Assembly: GCF_000186865.1 (NCBI RefSeq)
Contig: NW_008705620.1
Span: 58,767-72,264 of the forward strand
Length of the DNA: 13,498 bases
Source: Aureococcus anophagefferens
Taxonomy: Eukaryota > Sar > Pelagophyceae > Pelagomonadales > Pelagomonadaceae
Direction: 5' to 3'
Positions 8,177 to 13,498 of this stretch are shown one piece after another. Under the pieces are notes generated by a model. That model was not told the origin of the DNA, did not search any database, and was given only the letters and a program-made list of their open reading frames with translations. Every line of letters begins with the position of its first letter. The stretch's first letter is position 1. Position numbers and translations under genes: made by a program.

Positions 8177-9211
8177 TTAGCCGTCTCCCGCTGCATCGTC
8201 GTCCTCGTCGTCGTCGTCGTCGTCGTCGCTCTCGTTCATGCCGCCGTCCCAGAAGCTCGCGCGCGCCTGGCTCCGCGGGAGCATGACGACCGCGCCGAAG
8301 CGGTCCCGCACGCCGACGAGGTCCTCGTCGTCGCGCGTCGCGCGGGCGAGCTCCGCGGCCTGCGGCGACGGGAACCCCGCGGCGGCGTCGGCGCGCGCGT
8401 CCTCGGCGAGGCGCGCGAGGTCCGGCGCCGCGTAGGCCCAGTCCCAGGAGCAGAAGTTCAGCACGTAGAAGACCGTCTCCTTCGGGAGGCGCCACAACCC
8501 ACCCTCGCCCGCGCGGGACCAGCAGCGGACGACCTCGAGCGCCACGCGCCGGAAGGTCCGCGGGAAGCGGCGGTGCGACGCGTCCGGGTTCCAGCAGAGC
8601 CAGCGCACGCCGTACTCCACTTTCCCGACGAACGCGCGGTGCGGCCGCCACGCGGGGCCGGGCCAGAACCCGCGGTCGCTGAAGGGCACGCTCGACGTGT
8701 GCGCGACGCCCGGCAGGATCTGGAGCGTCGCGTCCTCGTCCGTGACGTTCGCCGTGCGCGACGCGTAGACGACGGAGTCCGGCGCGCGGCCGCCCGCGGA
8801 GAACTCGCGCGCGCTGTGCACGTAGACGCGCGCGCGGCTCCCGCTCGCCACGCGGACGGGCGCCGCGAGGCGCAGTGGCGCGAGCTCGTCCGGCGAGGGC
8901 GCGTGGTCCGCGTCGTAGACCCGCCGCCACGCGCCCCCGTCGAAGCAGTGGACGGTCATGGGGCCGAGGTCGCCGCGGACGGACAGCGCGACGACCTCGA
9001 CGTGCGCGACGGGCAGCAGCGCGCGGCAGCGCACGTCGAACATGATGCCCGAGAACGCGTGGTCCCGGTCGTTGGCCGTCGTCGATTCGTAGGTGATGCC
9101 GTACTGCGTCGACGTCGACGTGGCGCTGCGCTGCGGCGGCGTGAGCGCCGGCGCCGGCTCCGTCAAGGCGAGCTTGGCCGCGAGCCCGTTCGAGAGCGTC
9201 TGGGCGGCCAT
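8177..9211 (-). CDS. Unrecognised protein with a beta-rich N-terminal part, F-box-like stretch and poly-Asp tail
   Basis: About 344 aa, one exon, ATG at 9211. I do not recognise the full-length family. The N-terminal two thirds contain alternating hydrophobic strands (GIMFDVRCRALLPVAHVEVV, MTVHCFDGGAWRRVYDAD, SRARVYVHSA, SVVYAS), suggesting a beta-sandwich of about 180 residues ending near RAFVGKVEY. Then come a Trp-rich stretch (GVRWLCWNPDASHRRFPRTF) and LPKETVFYVLNFCSWDW, which looks like an F-box or similar short helical motif (LPxExxxxxLxF). That reading is an inference. The tail has an Asp/Glu run of about 14 residues ending in AAGDG. There is no signal peptide or membrane helix. It runs convergently with the 7342 gene and divergently from the glutathione peroxidase gene. 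Confidence 0.65.
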   Translation of the reverse strand: MAAQTLSNGLAAKLALTEPAPALTPPQRSATSTSTQYGITYESTTANDRDHAFSGIMFDVRCRALLPVAHVEVVALSVRGDLGPMTVHCFDGGAWRRVYDADHAPSPDELAPLRLAAPVRVASGSRARVYVHSAREFSAGGRAPDSVVYASRTANVTDEDATLQILPGVAHTSSVPFSDRGFWPGPAWRPHRAFVGKVEYGVRWLCWNPDASHRRFPRTFRRVALEVVRCWSRAGEGGLWRLPKETVFYVLNFCSWDWAYAAPDLARLAEDARADAAAGFPSPQAAELARATRDDEDLVGVRDRFGAVVMLPRSQARASFWDGGMNESDDDDDDDEDDDAAGDG

Positions 9212-9450
9212 CGTCGGCACCTGCCGAGGTCTCGGTCAGCGCCAAAGGCTGCCGCTCCCGGCTCCAGCGGCGGCACCTGCCAAGGTCTCGGTCAGCGCCA
9301 AAGGCTGCCGCTCCAGCGGCGCGGCTTCGGTGTTGCGCCACGCTGTGGAGAAGCTGCCCAGGCTTTTAGCGACGTGCTAATTTGAACGTTTCATTGAACA
9401 TTTGTGGCACTTCAGAGCTGCCCACCGCCAGCGTCGCGACGCCGGCGACC
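9212..9450. promoter_or_regulatory. Divergent promoter region between the 8177-9211 gene and the glutathione peroxidase
   Basis: These 239 bp lie between two divergent ATGs. The left half holds a tandem repeat (9215-9314). The right half has the AT-richer GCTAATTTGAACGTTTCATTG near 9376-9396, a likely promoter or UTR segment for the plus-strand gene. The frame upstream of the ATG at 9451 is open only from a TTG, so no upstream start is supported. Confidence 0.45.
9215..9314. repeat. Tandem repeat, 44-bp units with 56-bp period, in the divergent promoter
   Basis: Units at 9215-9258 and 9271-9314 match at 43 of 44 positions (CGGCACCTGCC, then AGGTCTCGGTCAGCGCCAAAG, then GCTGCCGCTCC). They start 4 bp upstream of the minus-strand ATG at 9211, so they occupy its 5' UTR or promoter. 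A recent duplication is implied by the near identity. It may carry a duplicated regulatory site; that is inference. Confidence 0.85.
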
Positions 9451-10277
9451 ATGGCGGCGCGCGCGTCCGCGGCGCTCGCGCTCGTCGTCGCCGTGGCCCT
9501 GGCCGCCGACGTGCACGAGCAGTGCGAGGAGTGGGCCGTGGCCGGCGAGTGCGAGAAGAATCCATCCTACATGCTCACGAGCTGCAAGGACGCCTGCGCG
9601 GCGCACCACGTGGCCTCGTCCTTCTACGACCTCAAGGCGAAGACCGCCGCGGGCGCGACGTTGACGTTCGACGCCTTCAAGGGCAAGGTCGTCCTCCTGA
9701 CGAACGTCGCGTCCGCGTGAGGCAAGACGGCGGCGCACGAAAAGAGTGATTCAACCTCGCTTCAACGTGAGTGTTCCGCGCGCGCGTTTCGGAAACAGCA
9801 CCCACGCTTCGAGAGCGCTCCGAGAGATGATCGCTCGTCCAAAAATCAGCCGAAACGAGTGGAAAACGACCGAGATAGGAGCCTTTGAAGTTGGGAATTT
9901 CGCACCCTTTTTCCTGCCCAGGCAAGACGGCGGCGCACTACTCGCAGATGGTCGAGCTCCACGACGAGCTGGGACACGAGGGGCTGGAGATCCTGGCCTT
10001 CCCGTGCAACCAGTTCGGCAACCAGGAGCCGGCGACCTGCGAGGTCGTCGCCGAGTTCGCGAAGTCCGCGTACGGCGCGGACTTCACGATGATGGAGAAG
10101 GTCGCGGTGCACGGGCCGCGCGCGCACCCGGTCTACAACTTCCTGCGGGCGACGACGGGCGCGACGCCGTCCTGGAACTTCGGGGTCTACTTTGTGGTGT
10201 CGCGGTCCGGCGAGGTCAAGGCCTACCCGGACGTCGCGCCCGCGCAGCTCGCGGGCGTGCTCCGGGGCGAGCTCTAG
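9451..10277 (+). CDS. GPX: Secreted ShKT-glutathione peroxidase selenoprotein (in-frame TGA = Sec90)
   Basis: Exons 9451-9721 and 9922-10277 give a 208-aa product that reduces peroxides or lipid hydroperoxides using thiols. Seen: signal peptide at about 1-19 (SAALALVVAVALAA); a ShKT-like Cys module at about 25-49 (CEEWAVAGECEKNPSYMLTSCKDAC), a fold named after a sea-anemone peptide but widespread in non-toxin proteins; then the GPX fold with FKGKVVLLTNVASA, TGA at codon 90, GKTAAHYSQM, LAFPCNQFGNQEP and SWNF. In family terms the tetrad is Sec90, Gln125, Trp175, Asn176. The residue before GKT is Sec or Cys in GPX proteins, so TGA here fits selenocysteine rather than a stop. The short form lacks the oligomerisation loop, like monomeric GPX4-type enzymes. 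The ATG at 9451 has a perfect ACCATGG context. An introner follows the Sec codon by one base and a SECIS-like hairpin lies after the stop. Confidence 0.88.
9718..9720 (+). other. Selenocysteine codon (TGA) of the glutathione peroxidase
   Basis: The TGA lies exactly at the catalytic position between NVASA and GKT, and the frame continues through a complete GPX C-terminus after splicing. A GT donor at 9717 that would remove the TGA leads to a frameshift with the AG at 9921, so the TGA is kept in the in-frame message. Confidence 0.85.
9722..9921 (+). mobile_element. Introner 1 (GC-AG intron derived from a small DNA transposon) in the GPX gene
   Basis: This 200-nt intron starts with GCAAGACG, and the same 8 bp follow its end at 9922-9929, as expected for a target-site duplication. 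The inserted element is therefore about 192 bp (9730-9921). Its right end CTTTTTCCTGCCCAG gives the pyrimidine tract and AG acceptor; its left end is a degenerate inverted copy ending in GAAAAG. The body closely matches the reverse complement of the 11044-11243 introner, for example GATGATCGCTCGTCC followed by AAAAATCAGCCGAAACGAG, and GAGCCTTTGAAGTTGGGAAT. The 5' splice site is GC (GAG|GCAAGA, good GC-donor context) and comes from the duplicated target. Phase 1. Confidence 0.88.
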
Positions 10278-10305
10278 GTTCACAACGAGGACGCTCGCGG
10301 CGCGG

Positions 10306-10366
10306 CCCCCGCGATGATGACGCGGCGCCCCCAGCCCGGCGGGGGCGCCGCCGACGACGCGGCGGG
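10306..10366 (+). promoter_or_regulatory. SECIS-like hairpin downstream of the selenoprotein stop codon
   Basis: A perfect 11-bp helix pairs 10322-10332 (GCGGCGCCCCC) with 10341-10351 across an 8-nt loop. Just below it lie ATGA (10317-10320) and GA (10353-10354), placed to form the tandem G.A pairs of a SECIS core, then a lower helix (about 10306-10316 with 10355-10366) with mismatches. It begins about 29 nt after the stop. The odd point is the loop AGCCCGGC, which lacks the usual AA; a CCC run is present instead, recalling the rarer CC-type SECIS. The function is inferred from position and shape. Confidence 0.55.
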
Positions 10367-10474
10367 CGCGCTCCGGGAGGCCTCGGTGTTTTTTAATTTG
10401 AGACAAGTTCAACGTCAAGAAGCGAAGGAGCAGCCCGCCCTCAAAAGATGGACCGCACGCACTGAGGCAGCCCC

Positions 10475-12449
10475 ATGTGGGACAACCTCGTCGACGCGTG
10501 CGGGCGCGGCGACGCCGACGACGAGGCGGCGCCCGTGCTCACGCCGCGCGAGGCGCGCGCCCCGAGCGACCCCGAGGCCGGGAGTTTCGACCGGCGCCTG
10601 TCCTTCTCCGAGGACGCGCTGCGCAAGTCGGACGACCAGGCGGACCCCACGCGGGCCCGCACGCCGTCGGCCAAGGACCAGCTCGAGGCGTCGCGGAGCC
10701 GCGGGCCGAGCGGCCACCGCCTCTCCTGGGACGACACGGGCGCGCCGCGGCCCTTCGTCCCCGACGAGAAGACGATCTTCCTCCACGCGACGGTGCTCTA
10801 CGTGGGCGCCATCAACCTCAGCGACCAGTTGTTTTTCCTACGTTTCGATTTGTACGTGGCCTGGCACGAGGCGGCCCAGACGCCGTCCCGGGGCGCGGCG
10901 GCGGGCGCGCGCGCGGCCTTCGACCCGGACGTCCGGTTCCCGACCGCGCAGTCCTGGAGCGAGACGAGCCGCCTGCGTTTGAACGACGACGACGACGGCA
11001 TCTTCGAGGGCATGCAGGGCTACCGCGCGACCGTCGAGGGCGAGTTCCGGGCAGGGCAGCAAAAGAAAGCGAAATTCCCAACTTCAAAGGCTCCTTTCTC
11101 GGCCATTTTCCACTCGTTTCGGCTGATTTTTGGACGAGCGATCATCTCTTGGAACGGTCTCGAAGCGTAGATGCTTTTTCCGGAACGCGCGTGCGCGGAA
11201 CACCTACGTTGAATCGACGTTGAATCACCCTTTTGCTGCCCAGGTTCCGGGCCCACCTCGACCTCTCGTCGTTCCCCTTCGACTCGCAGGCGCTCCAGGT
11301 CGACGTGAACATGGGCGTGGACCGCGCGACGAGCCACCGCCTCATCTGCGCCGACGGCTGGCGCTTCGACCAGCACCCGGCGGCGGCGAACATGCTCCTG
11401 CACCCCCCCCTGTGTGGAAATCAACCACTGGTTTGGGTGGTCCTGACCAAACTTCAGAATTCTCTAGCTCGGTCACATCGAAGTCGATTCGGCTGATTTT
11501 TGGACGAATCGATTGCTCTCAGCGAGTTCTCGACGCACGGCGGAAGCGCTTGTGTCAAAACATTCGAATACGCGCACATTGAAGTCGGGGATTTGCACAC
11601 AGGCACCAGGTCAACGCGGAGTACCACATCCGGCCCTTGCGCTACTACGTCATGCGGACGTCCGCGCTCGAGGACGCGCGGCCCTGCTCCAAGTACATCC
11701 TGGTCATCCCCGTGCAGCGGCGCACGCGCTACTACCTCGTGTCGCTCTTCCCGACGATGCTCGCGACGGTCCTCGTGAGCTTCGTCCAGTTCGAGGTCGA
11801 GCACGAGGCCATCGAGCCGCGGCTCATGGTGCCCCTCACGCTCGTCTTCGTCTTGATCGGCTACAAGTTCACGATCAACGACTCGCTGCCGAACCTGTCC
11901 TACATGACGCAGCTCGACGTCTACGTGCAGTTCGCGCTCTTCCACCTCTACTACCTCGTCGCCGCGGAGGGCCTCTGCTTCGCCGCGGTGCGCCGGGGCG
12001 TCGTCGCGACGCTGAAGCGGGCGCACCACATGGCCTGGTACGTCGCCGTCGCCTACGTCGTCGCGTTCCACCTCTACTACGTCGTCTCGACGCGCGCGTC
12101 GATGCGCTCGTCCGCGAAGGCGCTCGCGTCCATGGGCGTCATCGACGAGACGCTCATGGACCACCTCCTCGCCAACGGCGTGCGCTTCAACAAGGACGGC
12201 GTCGTCGAGAACCCGGCGCGCTACGAGGCCAAGCTCGCGCACGAGTTCTCCGCGAGCCACGGCGACCCGGACGCGTCGTCGCTCATGGCCGCGCGGACGC
12301 GCTACACGAAGAAGTCGGAGATGAGCGCCGCGGGGCCCAACGCCATCGCGAGCTCCATCACGAGCTCCGTGTCCCGCGTCCGGAAGCAGTTCCACGCGAA
12401 GCTCTCGAGCTCCTTCTCGTCCAACGAGCCCTCCGTCCGGCGGCCCTAG
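10475..12449 (+). CDS. Pentameric ligand-gated ion channel subunit (Cys-loop superfamily, without the Cys pair)
   Basis: Exons 10475-11043, 11244-11411 and 11603-12449 give about 527 aa. Such subunits form ion channels opened by ligand or pH in the plasma or an internal membrane. Seen: an unusual N-terminal region of about 90 residues, disordered and charged, with no signal peptide; ligand-domain strands from INLSDQLFFLRFDLYVAW; LDLSSFPFDSQALQ (about 195-207), the family hallmark Pro loop, with Ala and Leu where the disulfide cysteines would be; four predicted helices, M1 about 289-311 (YYLVSLFPTMLATVLVSF), M2 about 319-341 (RLMVPLTLVFVLIGYKF), M3 about 346-372 after LPNLSYMTQLDVY, and M4 about 390-410; and a cytosol-like C-terminal tail of about 115 residues rich in Ser and Lys. 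The ligand is unknown. All three exons keep frame. The start ATG at 10475 is the first in frame. A cleaved signal sequence from an unseen upstream exon cannot be ruled out. Confidence 0.85.
11044..11243 (+). mobile_element. Introner 2 (GT-AG) in the ion-channel gene, opposite orientation to introner 1
   Basis: 200 nt, flanked by GTTCCGGG at 11044-11051 and 11244-11251, so the element is about 192 bp (11052-11243). Terminal inverted repeats: GGGCAGCAAAAG on the left and CTTTTGCTGCCC on the right. The right end gives CTTTTGCTGCCCAG as acceptor; the GT donor is the first two bases of the duplicated target. Splicing restores GEFRAHLDL in phase 2. The body is the reverse complement of introner 1, with matching core at 11119-11137 (TCGGCTGATTTTTGGACGA). 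Confidence 0.92.
11412..11602 (+). mobile_element. Introner 3 in the ion-channel gene, different ends but shared core
   Basis: The element spans about 11410-11602. Its ends, CTGTGTGGAAATC (11410-11422) and GATTTGCACACAG (11590-11602), are inverted repeats matching at 12 of 13 positions and differ from those of introners 1 and 2. The core TCGGCTGATTTTTGGACGA (11489-11507) is identical to that of introner 2. The acceptor is the element's terminal CACACAG. A GT donor at 11412, inside the left repeat, keeps frame and gives LLHPPLHQVNAEY; a GC donor at 11400 also keeps frame and gives LLHQVNAEY. The target duplication is imperfect: GCACCAGG on the right (11603-11610), GCACCCCC on the left (11400-11407). 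Confidence 0.82.
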
Positions 12450-12525
12450 CCCGGCGCAATTCGCATATAGACACTCGGATTTCTTTCTTAGGGCGCGCCC
12501 GCGGCCCGCCGTCGCCGCGCGGCCT

Positions 12526-13365
12526 CTAGAGCATGAACTGGATGTCCGTGTTTGGCAGGCCGTCGCCCATGTAGACGGAGCCGTAGTTGCCCGTGCCGAT
12601 CTGGTGGTAGAAGTAGGCGCCGGGCCAGTAGAAGGACCGGATGATGGCCATGGTGTTGGAGGGGTCGTAGTAGAGGGAGAAGGTGCCGGCCGGGACGTCG
12701 TCGGCGATGGGGTCGAGGAAGTCGCCCGCGCGGACGACGCCGGGCTTCTCGAGCGCCTTCTGCGCGCGCTCCGACTTCGGCGCGCGGAAGTGGAAGTAGC
12801 TCCGGAGCTGGCCCGCGGCCTCGTAGGCGAGGCCCTCGTAGGCGGGGTTTTTGATGACCTGGTGCGCCGCGTCGACGAGGTACGCGCCGCGGGGCACGAC
12901 CGTCGCGTCGCCGTCGATGAGCGCGACGTGGTACGCGAGCTTGTGCTCCTCGCGGAAGACCTCGGGCTGGATCTCCTCGCCGTTCTCGTCGAGCACGGGC
13001 TCGGCGACCACCTCCTCCTCGCCCTCCTTGGGCGGGATGGGGTACGGCATCGACGGCTCGCCCGCGAAGGGCTTGGACACGAGCGTCGCCGCGTGCGCGG
13101 CGTACTCCTCGCTCAGGTCCGGCATCTGGCTCATCTTCTCGCTCTTGGCCGTCGTCGTGTAGTAGAACTTCTTCGAGGGAAAGGGGTAGCTCGGCGTCAG
13201 CGCGACGGCGACGAGGTAGTCGTCGTTCTTCCCCTTGATGCGCCCCCAGAAGGACAGCGACCCGAGGGGCAGGTTCTCGCTCTGCCGCACCTGCAGCATC
13301 GCGATGTCGAGCCCCGCGCGCTCGCTGATGCTCAGCCCGCTCCCCGACGGCGCGAGGAACTCCAT
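12526..13365 (-). CDS. RSPH9: Radial spoke head protein 9
   Basis: The 279-aa product is a component of the radial spoke head in motile (9+2) cilia and flagella, where it helps control dynein-driven bending. Seen: an N-terminal half with SFWGRIKGKNDDYLVAVAL, matching the FWGKI...DYFIA pattern of the family; an acidic linker (KEGEEEVVAEPVLDENGEE) near 115-135; and a conserved C-terminal half with LRSYFHFRAPKSERAQKALE, GDFLDPIADDVPAGTFSLYYD, IIRSFYWPGAYFYHQIGTGNYGSVYMGDG and the terminal NTDIQFML. The length is normal for RSPH9 (about 270-280 aa). It is one exon, with ATG at 13365. It is convergent with the ion-channel gene, 76 bp from its stop. No breaks are visible. Family call firm. Confidence 0.92.
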   Translation of the reverse strand: MEFLAPSGSGLSISERAGLDIAMLQVRQSENLPLGSLSFWGRIKGKNDDYLVAVALTPSYPFPSKKFYYTTTAKSEKMSQMPDLSEEYAAHAATLVSKPFAGEPSMPYPIPPKEGEEEVVAEPVLDENGEEIQPEVFREEHKLAYHVALIDGDATVVPRGAYLVDAAHQVIKNPAYEGLAYEAAGQLRSYFHFRAPKSERAQKALEKPGVVRAGDFLDPIADDVPAGTFSLYYDPSNTMAIIRSFYWPGAYFYHQIGTGNYGSVYMGDGLPNTDIQFML

Positions 13366-13498
13366 CGTTTGGCTGGCGCCGCGAGCTAGCGCTGCCCTCG
13401 ACGGCCCGGCGCAACTACCGCGCTGTTATCGCGCCAAGATACGACCGAGCCCAAGTTTACCTGGTGCACTCGATGTTTCTTCAATATAAACTTCATGG
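13366..13498. promoter_or_regulatory. Upstream region of RSPH9, possibly shared with a gene starting at the window edge
   Basis: These 133 bp lie upstream of the RSPH9 ATG. The far end is AT-richer (CTTCAATATAAACTTCATGG), and an ATG at 13495-13497 in a TTCATGG context could start a divergent gene beyond the window. A plus-strand open frame over RSPH9 runs to 13489 but looks like a shadow ORF. No specific motif is supported. Confidence 0.3.

Noticed and set aside
7974..9341. 455-aa minus-strand frame over the MBL-fold and 8177-9211 genes
   Set aside because: Arg-rich shadow frame; the 8177-9211 frame has more protein-like composition, a clear ATG and structured hydrophobic strands.
9718..9720. 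TGA as a nonsense mutation making a GPX pseudogene
   Set aside because: It falls exactly on the catalytic Sec position, the rest of the enzyme is intact, and a SECIS-like hairpin follows.
9717..9921. GT-AG intron for the GPX gene that removes the TGA
   Set aside because: Joining 9716 to 9922 shifts the frame out of the conserved GPX C-terminus; the GC-AG solution keeps frame and active-site sequence.
11500..11778. Small plus-strand frames starting within introner 3
   Set aside because: They begin inside the intron and continue out of frame over the channel exon.

Overview
This is nuclear DNA from a eukaryote with a very GC-rich, compact genome. The genes are eukaryotic in kind: N-myristoyltransferase, a Strawberry-notch helicase, a radial-spoke protein and a pentameric ligand-gated channel. 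Start codons sit in Kozak-like contexts, and reading frames are joined across spliceosomal introns. Three introns look like introners (transposon-derived introns about 200 nt long with terminal inverted repeats and target duplications), and one gene encodes a selenoprotein. Together these point to a stramenopile alga of the pelagophyte type (Aureococcus-like); that assignment is inference from gene content and intron style.

Layout, left to right: N-myristoyltransferase (minus, 57-1505); a 189-bp divergent promoter; an unrecognised two-exon gene (plus, 1695-2385); a convergent 77-bp gap; a large Strawberry-notch (SBNO) helicase-like regulator (minus, 2463-6984, one intron) with acidic, barrel-like and Cys/His-rich insertions; a 357-bp divergent region; a metallo-beta-lactamase-fold protein (plus, 7342-8175); an unrecognised acidic-tailed protein (minus, 8177-9211) whose stop codon lies one base from its neighbour's; a 239-bp divergent region with a 56-bp-period tandem repeat; a secreted ShKT-glutathione peroxidase selenoprotein (plus, 9451-10277) with a SECIS-like hairpin in its 3' region; a pentameric ligand-gated ion channel with two introners (plus, 10475-12449); and radial spoke head protein 9 (minus, 12526-13365).

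The genes do not form a pathway. They are independent loci packed head-to-head or tail-to-tail, with 1-80 bp between convergent stops. The most interesting part is 9.4-11.7 kb. Three introners lie there in two adjacent genes. Two are members of one family, inserted in opposite orientations yet both spliceable. One sits a single nucleotide after an in-frame TGA that is best read as selenocysteine, so a naive gene finder would break this gene in two. In the two matching introners the transposon end supplies the 3' splice site (CAG) and the duplicated target supplies the 5' splice site (GT in one, GC in the other). No tRNA, rRNA, CRISPR array or prokaryotic signal was seen.
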